Assembly (NCBI GenBank): GCA_036365145.1
Contig: JAEOAD010000794.1
Span: 1-64,000 of the forward strand
Direction of reading: 5' to 3'
Source: Orientallactaga sibirica
Lineage: Eukaryota > Chordata > Mammalia > Rodentia > Dipodidae
Length of the DNA stretch: 64,000 nucleotides
Positions 28,861 through 40,630 of the stretch are shown here, piece by piece. The notes under the pieces are model-generated. The model searched no databases, had not been told where the DNA came from, and worked only from the letters and a program-made list of their open reading frames with translations. The first letter of the stretch is position 1; each line of letters opens with the position of its first letter. The translations under genes and the position numbers were made by a program.

Positions 28861-29005
28861 AAAAGCCAGGCATAGTGGCATGTGCCTGTAATCCCAGCAC
28901 CTGGGAAATAGAAGCAGGAAGATCAGGAGTTCAAGGCTAGTCTCAGCTACATAATTTGGTCAGTCTGGTGGGCTACATGAGACCCTGTCTCAAAAAACAG
29001 TAACA
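28861..29005 (+). repeat. B1-like SINE in the DCTN5 3' UTR
   Basis: This is a sense, full-length-looking B1-type copy, closer to a classical B1/proto-B1 than the younger SINEs nearby (CATGTGCCTGTAATCCC head, GAGACCCTGTCTC end, A-rich tail). Its position between stop codon and poly(A) signal would place it in the mature mRNA. Confidence 0.8.
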
Positions 29006-29074
29006 AAATGTGAGGGGTAGGGCAGTTACTATTTTTTTTTTCAGTCCTCAAATGATGGCTGTCCCAAAATGGTT

Positions 29075-29080
29075 AATAAA
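29075..29080 (+). promoter_or_regulatory. DCTN5: DCTN5 polyadenylation signal
   Basis: A canonical AATAAA lies about 745 bp after the stop codon, followed by a GT/T-rich stretch (TTTGTAGCACTCTATTTGGGGG), a plausible downstream element. Confidence 0.65.
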
Positions 29081-29289
29081 GACTTTGTAGCACTCTATTT
29101 GGGGGCCTCTAGCTTTCACTAAGATCGGATACCCACACCCCAGATTTTGCTTTTGCAAAGTTCCAGGTTTGTGTCTCCCATAGGTAGATTAGTCACATAG
29201 TTGCTGTGTGCCTCAGTATTTGCCTTATTTCACTGAATTTGGTTCACCTGTATTTGCCAAAAACCCCAAATCAAAATATCTGTATTTGA

Positions 29290-29870
29290 GCCCAACACAT
29301 GTGCAAAAGGGACTCTATTTTTTTTAAGGTTATACTCTTATATCCCCTCTGCCCTGCCTTCATTGCAATGTGAGTCCTCCTCAGTGGCATTATTGGTTTC
29401 ATTGTGTGGTCATGAAAGCCTTAGTCAGTCAATCTGTGGGTGTGGGGGGGGGCATGCCTCCGGATATTCCTATCCACCCTTTTGCTCTTACAGTCTTTCT
29501 GCCCCCTCGTCTGCATTGCTCCCTGAGCCTTGGTCGCATGTTAGAAGTCTGATTTAGTATTGTGCTCTCAGTAGCCTCTAGATTTCTGCTTTGATGAGTT
29601 TTAGGTGACCACAATGTCTGTCATTGTCTCCCTGGAGCTGGTTGCAGGCTAGCAGTGTTAAAATTGCTGCTTCCTCTGCAATGTGTTCTAGGCCCCAATA
29701 GATGTGATGGAGGTAGTAGGCAGCCTTTTCTTTTGTATTAATGGATCTTCAATCTCCCCAGTATTCACTGCCATCTATAAACTAAAACAGATTCTCCAGC
29801 CAAAAGTGAGAGGAACTTGGATTACAGGGGATAAGCATAGTTATTTGAGAGACTTTAAAAAAAAAACACT
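29290..29870 (-). repeat. LINE-1-like 3' fragment, antisense
   Basis: The sequence parallels 41990-42290 in part (the TCTTACA-TCTTTCTGCC block, the CCCTGAGCCTTGG block and the CCAAAAGTGAGAG block). It is a more diverged relative, so it is an older member of the same 3'-end family on the minus strand. It ends at an A-rich run where another copy begins. Confidence 0.55.
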
Positions 29871-30349
29871 TTTTATTGACAATTTCTGTAAGTATAGACA
29901 ATAAACCATGGTAATTACCTCCCACTACTCCCATTGTCCCTCTCCTCACTCTACCGCCAGTGAATCCCTTCTTCTTCCCAATTAGGTTCTCTTCTGTTTT
30001 GATGTCATCGTTTTAGTGCCAGGCACTGTGAGGTCATGGATATCCAGGCCATTTTGTGTCTGGAACACAGCATTGTGTCCTGCCTTTCCTTTGGTTCTTT
30101 CTTTTTTTTTTTTTTTTTTTTTTTTTTTGTTTTTCGAGGTAGGGTTTCACTCTGGTCCAGGCTGACCTGGAATTAACTATGTAGTCTCAGGGTGGCCTGA
30201 ACTCTCGGTGATCCTCCTACTTCTACCTCCCGAGTTCTGGGATTAAAGGCGTGCGCCACCACACCCGGCTTTCCTTTGGTTCTTTCTGCCACCTCTTTCA
30301 CAATGGACCCTCCCTCAGCCTTGGAGTGTGTGATAGAGATGAAGAGACT
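29871..30349 (-). repeat. LINE-1-like 3' fragment split by a B1-like SINE
   Basis: On the minus strand this is another 3'-end copy, with its 3' end at 29871 (A/T-rich then TTTTTATTGACAATTTC on the plus strand). An antisense B1-like SINE at 30102-30269 splits it, flanked by a 17-bp direct repeat starting TTTCCTTTGG at 30085-30101 and 30270-30286. The L1-like sequence resumes after the repeat. Confidence 0.8.
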
Positions 30350-30762
30350 TTTGAAATTATTTTATATTTATTTATTTGAGAAAGCAAGAGAGAACGAGAG
30401 AGAATGGGCACACCAGGGCCTCTAACCACTGCAAACAAACTTCAGATACATGCACCACCATATGCACTTGGTTTACATGGGTTCTGGGGAATTGAGCCTG
30501 GGTCCTTAAGCTTTGTAGACAAGCTCCTTAACCACTAAACCATCTCTCCAGCCCTATGTTTTTAAAGTTTTATTTATTTGAGAGAGAAAGAGGCAGAGAG
30601 GGAGAGGGAGAAAGGGCACACCAGGGCATCCAGCCACTGTAAACAAACTCCAGATGCATGTGCCCCTTGTGCATCTGGCTTATGTGGGTCCTGGGGAATC
30701 AAACCTGGATTCTTTGGCTTTTCAGGCAAATGCCATAACCACTAAACCATCCTCCAGCCCAG
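30350..30762 (-). repeat. Two antisense B2-like SINEs
   Basis: Two tRNA-derived SINEs lie head to tail at about 30350-30556 and 30557-30762. Both show the GA-rich tract and the standard body and end with the reverse complement of the SINE head. They separate two parts of the L1-like 3' region. Confidence 0.8.
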
Positions 30763-31980
30763 TGCCCACTCTTCTTAACCAAAGAGCAGTGAGGGCTTCT
30801 CTCTGGAGTTGCGTTTCTGATCCATAGGATTCCGACTTGTTCCTAGTACCAGGTCTAAGTTCTCCCCACTGAGCAGGCCTCAAATCCAATCTGAGAATAG
30901 TTGGTTACCTGCTTAGGCTGTGTCACTATTACAAAGTTGTGTACTTCTTGCCTGGCTGGTTCATTTCATAGCTTTCATGATCTCCTGCATATTCATACTG
31001 TTGGTGACCTCAGCATCTCTCACAGCATTTTCCAGTGGCAGGAGGGAACTGGCTTCCTTCTTAGTTCCAGAATAATCTCTCAATGTCCTGTGACTGCAGT
31101 CTGTGGTCTCTTCAGCAATAGGATCTTAACCTTTTAGATCTGGAAGTGCATTGGCCTACATTGTTTTGGGGGTCTTATGGATCTCCCACTGTGGGGGTGG
31201 GTAACCCAATTCTGGCCCTGGGATTTATCAGCCAGATTCCATGGTTTTAGGATTAAACACTCTTTATCTTCTACAGGCACTTTTGTCTGGTCCTCCTACC
31301 TCCACTTCTGTTATTAAGGATTGTATCTTGTAGAATGCTTTCCAGGAGGGAAGTTTCTATGGCACTGGTTCATGTTGTCATTCATTTTGTGTAATTCCCT
31401 CCTATCCTCCCTCCCTAAGACCCTTTCACCCCTTGTAGTCTGTCCCTCACCTGGCCTGTCGAGTATCCCCTCCTAGGCTCATTCTAGTTCTGTGCCAATA
31501 CTTCTGATGCTTACCACGCTTTACATTCAACTCAAGCTGATCCAAGTTAGGAACTACATATGAGAGAAAACTGTAAACTTGCTTAGAATGATTATTTTCA
31601 AGTCCATTCATTTCCTCCCCTGAATTTCATTATTTCATTTTTCCTTACCTCTGAGTAGAATTCTACTGTGTGTATGTACCACATCTTCATTAACCTTCAT
31701 CCATTGATGGGCATCTGGGCTGATGTAAATTCCTAGCTATTGTGAATAGAGCAGCCACAGCATGGCTAAACAACTATCTCTGTAGAAAAGAGTGGAGTTT
31801 TTAGGTTATATGTCCAGGAGCAGAATAACTAGATCAGATGGTAGATTTATTTTAATCTTTTTAAGTAGTCTCCATATTGATTTCCATAAGAGTTGTACAA
31901 GTTTGCATTTCCAATACCAGTAGATGAGGGTTCCTCTTTCCCCAAACCCGAGCCAGCATTTGTTGTCATTTGATTTTTTT
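30763..31980 (-). repeat. LINE-1-like 3' region, antisense, long piece
   Basis: The left half parallels 42225-42830 (the CCAAAGAGCAG block, the CTGAGCAGGCCTC block, TCTTCAGCAATAGG and GTTTTGGG blocks). The right half, 31560-31980, has words typical of antisense L1 3' sequence across mammals (GTACCACATCTTCATTAA, ATTGATGGGCATCTGGG, GCTATTGTGAATAGAGC). It is therefore old L1 sequence on the minus strand. Confidence 0.7.
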
Positions 31981-31995
31981 TCTGTGTGTGTGTGT

Positions 31996-32034
<39 letters not shown>

Positions 32035-32398
32035 TTGAGGCAGTTTCACTTTAGCCCAGGCTGACCTGGAACTCACCCTGTAGTCCCAGGCTGGCCTTCA
32101 CCTCACAGAGATCTTCATACTTTACCTTCCCAAGTGTTGGGATTAAAAGCATACACCACCGCACTCACCTGAAATAATCTATTTGATTTTTAAAAATTTT
32201 TATTTATTTATTTGCAAGCAGAGAGAGAGAAGAGAGACAGAGAAAGAATGGGCATACCAGAGCCTCCAGCCACTGTAAACAAACTCCAGGTGCATGTGCC
32301 CCTTGTGCATCTGGCTTACGTGGGTCCTGGGGAATCAAACCTGGGTCCTTTGGCTTCACAGGCAAATGCCTTAACTGCTAAGGCATTTCTCCAGCCCC
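31981..32398. repeat. TG microsatellite and two SINEs
   Basis: A (TG)n tract lies at 31982-32031, followed by an antisense B1-like copy (32034-32170) and an antisense B2-like copy (32190-32397). Together they interrupt the L1 sequence, which resumes at 32400. Confidence 0.8.
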
Positions 32399-33680
32399 AG
32401 AATTGATTTTTTTCATGATTGCCATCCTGACTAGAATGAGGTGAAATCTCAAAGTTGTTTTAATTTGCATTTCCCTGATGAGTAAAGATGGTGAACATCT
32501 CTTTCAGCACTGTTTATTGGACATTTATTGGAGAACTGTTAAATTCTCTGTTGCAAGCGGGGCATGGTGGGGCATGCCTTTAATCCCAGCACTTGGGAGG
32601 CAGAGGTAGGAGGATCACCTTGCGTTTGAGGCTACCCTGAGATTACATAGTGAATTCCAGGTCAGCCTAGACTAGAGTGAGACCCTACCTCAGGAACCCC
32701 CCCCCCAAAATTCTCTGTTGCTTGATTTTTTAAAATTTATTTTTATATTTATTTATTTACTTTTGGATTTTAAAAATATTTTATTTTTATTTATGTATTT
32801 GACAGAGAAAAAGAAGGAGAGAGAAAGAGAGAGAATGGCACACCAGGACCTCCAGCCACTACAAACGAACTCCAGATGCATGTAACACCTTGTGCTGCTG
32901 GCTAATGTGGGTCCTGGGGAATCGAACCTGGGTCCTTTGGCTTTGCAGGCAAACACCTTAACTGCTAAGCCATCCCTCCAGCCCTGTTTTTGGGTTTTTA
33001 AAATAATTTATTTTTTATTTATATTATTCTGATTTTACATTCATAGCGTTGGCTCTATTATCCTCCTCCCTGTCCTCCCTCTTCCAAAGGGACCCTCATC
33101 AATGGGGAATGTGGGTCATGCATTGTGGGGGTAGTCAAGAGTTCTGGGGGGTAGGCCAAGTCTCTGTGCATAATGCCCCCTGGTTTTTTTTTTTTTTTTT
33201 TTTTTTTTGGTTTTTGAGGTAGGGTCTCACTCTGGCCCAGGCTGACCTGGAATTAACTATGTAGTCTCAGGGTGGCCTTGAACTCATGGCGATCCTCCTA
33301 CCTCTGCCTCCCGAGTGCTGGGATTAAAGGTGTGCGCCACCTCGCCCGGCTTGTTTTTGGTTTTTTGAGGTAGGGTTTCACTCTAGCCCTGGCTGACCTG
33401 GAATTCACTATGTAGTCTTAGGGTGAGCCTCAAACTCAAAGCCATCCTCCTATCTCTGCCTCCCAAGTGCTGGGATTAAAGGTGTGTGCCAGTATGCCTG
33501 GCTAAGGTTGCTTCATTTTGGAAATGCCTAATAGTTTGAGTTCTTTGTAAATTCTAGGTTATTAGACTTCTGTTGGAGGTATAGCTGGCAAAGGTTTTCT
33601 TCCATTCTGTAGGTTGTCTGTTGATGATGTTGATAATTTACTTAGCTGCTCAATAGCTTTTTAGTTCATGAGGGGTTCTT
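32399..33680. repeat. LINE-1 fragments interleaved with SINEs
   Basis: Antisense L1-like sequence lies at 32400-32545 (TTTTAATTTGCATTTCCCTGATG is a typical L1 word), 32995-33183 and 33506-33680 (GTAGGTTGTCTGTTGATGATG-type words). Between them lie sense B1-like 32550-32700, antisense B2-like 32760-32985 and two antisense B1-like copies in a row at 33184-33350 and 33352-33505. The pieces may come from one old L1 broken by SINE insertions or from several. Confidence 0.65.
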
Positions 33681-35130
33681 AGAAGTCATCTTGGGGCAAA
33701 GCCTGAGGCATAAATGATGTTGTCAGTGCCGTCATACATGTCCAGTGGTTGGCACCCTTCTTGGTTCTCCTGACTGTTTGGCTAGAACAGAGTGGCTTAA
33801 AAGCTGGGTCAACTTTGTGCTCCGATCTGTTCCAACTGAGTAGGCCAGAACAATTCAACCTTGCAGGTCTGACCCCAGCAGGGCATCTCCACTCCACCAC
33901 TGACATGGGGTATCTAGATCTAACCTAACCCCAGCAGGGCATTTCCATTCCAGAGCTGACATGGGGATTTCACGGACAGCTGAGATCATCACTGGTTCAA
34001 TGTAACTTCTGGTGTGTCACTTTGTGCACTAAAAGGCTGACACACAAACATGTTATTTGAGGTGATCACTCTACCTGCAGTGATGGTGGCTGCTTTCCTT
34101 GGGTGCCTCACCATGCATCAGGTGCCATGCACAAGCTTTCTCTTCACTGTTTGCTTGTTTCTCACACTAACACAGTAAGGTGGTGGCTATTCCATTTTAC
34201 CAACGAGATAAAGCCTCAGACATATGTCAACACAGTGTAGCCCATGCACTGAAGAGCTGTGGACTCAGGAGGCCACATGGCCACAGCCTGGGCTCTTGGG
34301 CTCTGCCTTGGAAAGACATGACAAGCCTGCCCTTGAAGTGCATCTGCTGTGTCTTGTCTGGCACCAGCAATCTGTGGTGGTTCTTGGTCTCACCCTAGCA
34401 TCTCCTCCAGGTCTTTTGTCTATGTGTCAACAAAAATGTGAATCCTGGAATTAGCAATTACATGCTCTGAGGCTACCTAAAGAAAATTTTCCAGACATAT
34501 CTAATAGGCTTCCATCCAGCTGTATTTGAATACCTTCTTGCCTGTTTTTTGCAACTGATTGGATCTTGTTGTTAAACAACTGACATTACACAGAAAGTGT
34601 GAGCACTTGCTGCCATTTGAGGTCACTCATCTCAAAATGAAAGGGAGCAGGGTCATTTCCCTACAGAATGAAAGCCCGAGGACAGGCAACCCTGAGCAGC
34701 AGTGGCCTGTGAACTGGGGCAAGGGCCTCATCCCTCTGTCCTGCTGTCCTCAACTGAGCAAGAGTCACAGCAGCACCTGAGGGGATTAAATGAGGGACTG
34801 TGTAAACATTAAAGACAGTTTTTGGTGCTTAGGTAGCCCTGTGTAAGTAACTTACCATAAAGATACCTATAGCCAAAGATGTGCATATGCAGTCAGTGCT
34901 TTCTGTATCTTCACCTGCTCATTAGTAAAGGGACAGACCGCATCACTGTAACAGAGACTTGAAATGCTGCACCTCTGTCTGGCAATGTACTGCAGAGATA
35001 AGCTAGTATGTGGCTAGGCTCTGTGGTGTCATCAGGCACCCTGCTTCCCACTGTCTTGTCTCTGCCACATTTTGTCCCCAAAGAGGCTGTAAACTTAGTC
35101 TCTAATCAAGTGGCCAAACTTTGAGGAGGG
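33681..35130. other. Intergenic single-copy sequence with MIR-like pieces
   Basis: A 25-base-scale direct similarity (CCAGCAGGGCAT..CCA..CTGACATGGGG) occurs at about 33875-33910 and 33930-33968. MIR-like words appear at about 34150-34215 and 34750-34830. ORFs at 33679-33906 (-), 34180-34398 (+), 34224-34454 (+) and 34559-34780 (+) have no domain I recognise. I see no exon. Confidence 0.45.
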
Positions 35131-36141
35131 AGGTTTGTTTTTTGAGATAGAGTTTGTCCCACTGTAGCCAAAGCAGGCCTTGAATTCACTATGTAGCCCA
35201 GGCTGGCTTCAAAGTCAAAGCAATTCTCTTGCCTTAACCTCTGAGTTCTGGAATTATAAGCACTGTGCCCAGCTAGAAGGAGGTTCTGAGAGCAAAAAAC
35301 AAAGAGTAGGGCATGGGGTACTGGTTTTTGAGAGCAACAGAGCCCCTCTGGGCTCTGGACGAGTAGAGCGTAGAGGTTAGAATGCTGGACACTCAAAAGT
35401 CACTGTGATTCCTCGAGGCCAGTGGCTCTTGAGCATTTTGTCTTATGACTTGCAAAGAATTGGAAATGGCAAACACACAGACGGGCAAGTTTAGAAAGAT
35501 TTATTTTAAGGAAATAAATAAAAAACTGAAAGTAAAGCAGAAAAGCTCTCAAGCTGAGAGTAGGCAGCATGGTGACTTGGGGGCAGGGTTCTTAGGACCT
35601 TGGAGAAGTGAATTAGGCATCAATTTGGGATAAGCTTCATTGGTTAACTTTCAGTGTATATGGAGGAATTTGATTGGTTGGTGGGTCAGGGAGGAGAACA
35701 CAGGGTGGGAAATGTCCTAGAAGGAGGAAGAACCAGGAAGCTGTTCCTGATCTCCATCTTTGTTGGGGTCCCCCCTAGGGCCAGCCCAGGAGGGACTGCA
35801 GGGTCTCTGCCGAGTTGGAAGGTGAGAAGCGCAGAATCATGACACAGCCTCTGGGAGTTGGGTGAAAGCTGGCAGAGGGCAAGCTGCAGCAAACTCATTT
35901 ATTCAAGGAAGTGTAGGGGGTTTTAAGGGGCTTGGCTGGCCAATCATTGTATGGGGTGGTCCCCTTTTTGTGACCAAACAGATCCAGACAGATCATCTCG
36001 TAGCAGGTTTCTTGTGAGCATGGGACTGTAGCTGTTGTCACGCCAGGCCTGCACAGAACGTCATGTTCACAGAAGCTACTTCCTGGTTTCTTCTGACATG
36101 TGGCCTGGCTAGGGCCAGACCTGCATTGTGCCATACACATC
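35131..36141 (-). repeat. Old B1 copy, then LTR-like sequence, antisense
   Basis: 35131-35275 is an old antisense B1-related copy. From about 35440 to 36130 the minus strand has two AATAAA signals (reverse complement at 35500-35505 and 35898-35903), a GC-rich stretch and no ORF with a recognised domain, as in solitary LTRs of endogenous retroviruses. No matching pair of ends or target duplication was found, so the LTR call is weak. Confidence 0.35.
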
Positions 36142-36305
36142 TTTTTTTTTTTTTTTCGAGGTAGGGTTTCACTCTAGCTCAGGCTGACCTGGAATTAACT
36201 GTGTAGTCTCAGGGTGGCCTCGAACTCACGGCAATCCTCCTACCTCTGCCTCCCAAGTGCTGGGATTAAAGGTGTGCGCCACCACGCCTGGCTGCCATAC
36301 ACATC
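36130..36305 (-). repeat. B1-like SINE with 12-bp target duplication
   Basis: An antisense B1-like SINE (36142-36293) is flanked by GCCATACACATC at 36130-36141 and 36294-36305. The perfect flanks suggest a fairly recent insertion into the LTR-like sequence. Confidence 0.9.
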
Positions 36306-36805
36306 TTGATTCTAGTATTAGTTCAGACTGGAGTAGCCTTCTGTCTGTGTTCTTTTGGTCCTATGGCCCTAACTAACTACCTGCAAAGGAGGCTACCTTG
36401 CTTGCAGTCTCAGTTCTTGCTAGCTATGTAAGCCTGACAACTGGAGTTTGGGTCTCCAGAATCCACCAGATGCCTTAGCACACATGTCTGTAATCCCAAG
36501 TGTGGGAGGTGGAGTCAGGAGTGTCACTAAACTTGCAGGCCTGCTAGTCTGGCATTTGCAGAGGCAAACAAGAGAAGACCCTTTCTCAAAACAAGATGGA
36601 AGGTAAGAACCGACATCCTAAGGTTGTCCTTTGACCTCCACCTGTATGTGCCCATACGTAAACACACAATACTTTTTTTTTAAAGGAGAGTGGGTGTGGA
36701 GAGGCAATACATTTCGAGTAGATATCTACATTAGCTTTCTTTGCTCCTATTTTTTTTTAAACTTTTTATTTTTTATTATTTTTTTGGAGAGAGACAGAGA
36801 GACAC

Positions 36806-36854
<49 letters not shown>

Positions 36855-37100
36855 GACAGAGGAGAGGAAGACAGAGATGGGCGCGCCAGCAGTGTCTCAG
36901 CTGCTGTGAATGAAATCCAGATGTGTGCACCCCCTTGTGGTCAAGTGCAGCATTGCACCCTTGCATCACTTTGTATCTGGCTAACCATGGGAGCTGGAGA
37001 TTGGAACCGCTGGACATTGGAACCAGTGTTCTTAGGCTTAGGAGGCAGGCGCCTTAACCCCTAAGCCATCTTTCCAGCCCTCTTTGCTCCTATTGCAAGT
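36306..37100. repeat. Intergenic: old B1, long B2-like SINE with GACA repeat
   Basis: Single-copy 36306-36480 is followed by a diverged B1-related stretch (36480-36600) and single-copy sequence. An antisense long-variant B2-like SINE at 36765-37078 contains a (GACA)n microsatellite at 36821-36855 within its GA-rich tail. Confidence 0.7.
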
Positions 37101-38820
37101 GTGCTTTCTCACCCCAATGATGCTCCACTTAATTTGGACAAGTCCTAAGGAGGTGCTCAATGGTTTTTGGTGAGTTCTGTGCACCTCTTGGATCAATCAC
37201 TGTGGCTCATGGTGTTTGGCTCTATTATTAACCTCCATTGCCACAAGGAGAAAAAACAAAAGGTTCATGACCACGTCATGGTGCTGGAAGACAAAAGCAG
37301 TGTCCACTACAAATGGTAGCAAGTCTATAATTGTGTACTGATACTGTTTGAAAGTGCTAACAGATGTGAGCATATATCCTAGCTGCACTCTGTGTCCTTG
37401 GTACCTCCTTTCCATCATGAGGCTCAGCAAAACCAATCCTGAGGTCTTTCCTGAGTTAACCTCCTTCTCAGCTCTGTGGCCAACACAGTCTGATCTGGCC
37501 CATGAACTGAGCACCACAGACGACCACTCTCATGCTCACCTCTTTCATTGTCAATTTTATCTCATTTTCTTCCTGTTCAACATCCAGCTCTTCCCATTGA
37601 TTTCAAGTTTTGGGGTCCCAGAAAGACTTCTAACAGATCTTAATTGAACCCTGCTTTCCCTTTTGGCCCCCTAGCCATAAGAAATGCCAAGGTGAGCCCA
37701 GCATGGTGGTGCACATCTTTAATCCTAGCACTCGGGATGCAGAGGTAGGAGGATCACTGAGAGTACGAGGCCACCCTGAGACTACATAGTGAATTCCAGG
37801 TCAGCCTGGACAAGAGTGAGACCCTACCTCGAAAAACCAAAACAACAACAACAAAAAAAAAAAAAAAAAAGAAGAAGAAGAAGAAGAAATGGCAAGCCAA
37901 TCCCTCCATCTCTTCCTTTCTTACCCAGTTTACCTGCCAAATCATAGGCTGACTTGGAGGATGCTAACAGCTGTCCTTTTCCCTTTCTCATTCCTGCCTT
38001 CCACAGACATGTTCCCTCTGAGCAGCCACCTAGGACTCAGACACAGCTTACTGCCCACAACAATGGCCATGTCACCTCTGGGGAAGCTTGCCAATGGCCT
38101 TGTGTTTAGTGGTGCCCTCAGCCCTTGCATGCTACACTTGGGGAACCTCAATATTTGCTCTACATCTTCAAGCATTTTCAGGACATCTCTGTACTCATGT
38201 GGTGGACCCCACTCATCAAGCACTCCACTCAGAGACTGTTTGGCCTTGGTGACATATGCGTCACCCATCCTAGGGAGCACCTGGCCACCACAACAGCAAG
38301 AAGGCACATCCCACACTACACGCGACACTCCCCCTCACATGGATTAGCTTCAGCTGCATGTCTCAGTACCCATAGCAAGACCTATGCAACCACTCTTGCC
38401 CCACTCATCTCCGGTTTTGTCTACCCTGTTTGTGCACCATTTATTGCATTATACCTTCCTTGAGGACATGCAAACAGATGCCCATTCACCCCAGACAGGG
38501 CACCAACAACAGACCAAAGTGATAATTCCATCAAAATCCAACTTGACAAAGCAGTGAGTTTACATACAGGAGGAAGGGTGAGCCTGGACAACTTCAAGGC
38601 AGCTGCATCACGGAAAAGCCCACCCCAGCATAGGTCATGGAAGCTGCAGCTCTCCGGAGCGCACTGCATGACTTACAGGCAGCTGGGCAGGTTGCAAAGT
38701 CTTCTCCAAAGCACTTCTTATTCCCTACATAACATTGCAGAGGGGCCTTGTGAAGCTTATAAGTTTCAGGAATCTTCCAGGAGTTGCTAGGTCCTCAGCC
38801 TTGTTTGCTTCCTGATTCTT
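37101..38820. other. Unassigned intergenic sequence with chance-length ORFs
   Basis: A sense B1-like SINE at 37690-37850 splits this region. Outside it, ORFs run to 107-152 codons on both strands (37197-37517 minus, 37889-38347 plus, 37942-38328 minus, 38125-38463 plus). None gives a protein family I recognise, several overlap each other in different frames, and no ATG context or splice pattern favours one. 38470-38820 resembles a dispersed rodent repeat of LTR type. The rest could be old retroelement or true single-copy DNA. Confidence 0.35.
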
Positions 38821-40040
38821 TTTGTTTGTTTGTTTCTTTGTGGTTTTCGAGATAGGTTCTTTCTCTAGCCCATGCTGATGCGGAATTCACTATGTAATCT
38901 CAGGCCAGCCTCGAACTCAGGGTGATGCCCCCTGCCTCTGCCTCTCAAGTGCAGGAATTAAAGGTGTGCGCCACCGCACCCAGTACTTCCTGGATCTTAA
39001 AGGAGCCTCTATCTCAATCTGGACATTCATAGTGAGCCTCCCTCCAATGAGCCTTTCTACACCCTGAAGTGGTACCTGGCTTGGATTAGGGAGCAGAAGA
39101 AGGAAGTTGCTTAAACAAAGCAGGGTGTTTAACGAAGAGCCTTTTTTGGGGGGATCTCAAACTACGTCCTTCTAGTCGCCATAGCACTTAAGGAAGGGCC
39201 CCTGTCACTAAGTAGAATTCCATTTGTTTATTTATTTATTTGAGTGAAAAACAGACACACACAGCGAGAGAGAGCAAAACTATGGGTATACCAGGGCATC
39301 CTGCCACTGCAAGTGAACTCCAGATGCATGCATCTGGCTTTACATAAGTATGAGAGAACCAAACCAGGGCCATCAGGCTTTGCAAGCTAGCACCTTTAAC
39401 CACTGAGTCATCTTTCCAGCCTGCTGTTATTGTTTTCTTAAATATTTTATTTATTTATGTGAGAGAGGAAGAGAGAGACAGTGGAAGAGGCAGATAGAAA
39501 ATGGGTATGCCAGGGCCTCCAGCCACTGCAAACGAACTCCAGATGCATGTACCACCTTGTGCAGCTGGTTTACTTGGATACTGGGGAATCAAACCTGTGT
39601 CCTTGGGCTTCATAGGCAAGCACCTTACCACTATGCCATTTCTCTAGCCCCCTGCTGTTTTATTTATTTATTTTGGTTTTTCTTTTTTCTTTTTCTTTTT
39701 TTTTTTTTTTTTTTTTTTTTTTTGGCTTTTCAAGGTAGGGTCTCACTCTGGTCCAGGGTGACCTGGAATTAACTATGTAGTCTCAGGGTGACCTCAAACT
39801 CATAGCAATCCTCCTACCTCTGCCTCCCAAGTGCTGGGATTAAAGACATGTGCCATCATGCTTGGTTCTATTTTTTTTTTTTTTTTTTTTGAGGCAGGTT
39901 CTCACTCTAGCCCATGCTGACCTGGAATTCACTATGTAGTTTCAGGGTGGCCTTGAACGATCCTCCTACCTCTGCCTCCCAAGGCCTGTGCCACCACGCC
40001 CAGTCCTCCTGCTGTTTTTTTTTTTTTTTTTTAATTTTTT
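38821..40040. repeat. Intergenic SINE cluster
   Basis: Antisense B1-like 38830-38985 is followed by single-copy 38990-39215, antisense B2-like 39220-39422 and 39435-39650, and antisense B1-like 39690-39868 and 39872-40003 (the second with an internal deletion). T-rich tails make up most of 39690-39725 and 40015-40035. Confidence 0.75.
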
Positions 40041-40049
40041 TTCTCAGCT

Positions 40050-40630
40050 AAATCTTTTTATTTATTTGGTCATTTTCTTTCTTTCTTTTTTTTAATTATT
40101 ATTTTTTATTGACAATTTTTATACTTACATACAAAAAAACCCCACCTGATATTTCCCTCCCCTCCCCCCATTCCACTTTAGAAGTCCAATCTCCATCATA
40201 TCCCCTCCCTCTCTCCATTAGTCTCTCTCTTAATTTGATGTCATCATCTTTTTCTTCTATTTTGAGGGTCTTGCAGAGGTATTGCTAGGCACTGCAAGGT
40301 CATGGATATCAAGGCAAATTTCTGTCTGGGCAGTTGCATTGTGAGAAGTCATACCCTTCCTTGGCTCTTCCATTCTATCCGCCCCCTCTTCTGCAATAGT
40401 CCCTGAGCCTTGGATGGTGTGACAGAGGTGTTTCAGTGCTGGGCACTCCTCCATCTCTTCTTCTCAGCACTATGTTGCCTTTTGGGTCATCCCAGTAGTC
40501 ATCACCATCTGAAAAGAGAAGCTTCTCTAACCAGAAGTGAGAGTAGCATTAATATGTGAATATGAACATTACATGTAGTGCTTTCTGGGCAGCTTGGTGG
40601 GAATAATATATACATTTAGCCAGACAAGTG
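40050..40630 (-). repeat. LINE-1-like 3' end, antisense
   Basis: This is the reverse complement of the 3'-end family seen in sense at 3725-4190, with the tail region at 40080-40140 and close similarity throughout. The stop-free frame at 40257-40454 is the counterpart of that at 3803-4018 and reflects shared descent. Confidence 0.75.

Larger units (their letters stand above)
28332..29095 (+). other. DCTN5: DCTN5 3' UTR (short form)
   Basis: Single-copy sequence follows the stop codon to 28860, then a B1-like SINE (28861-29005), then an AATAAA at 29075-29080. I end the UTR about 15 bases after that signal. A longer UTR reaching further sites cannot be excluded from sequence. Confidence 0.6.
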
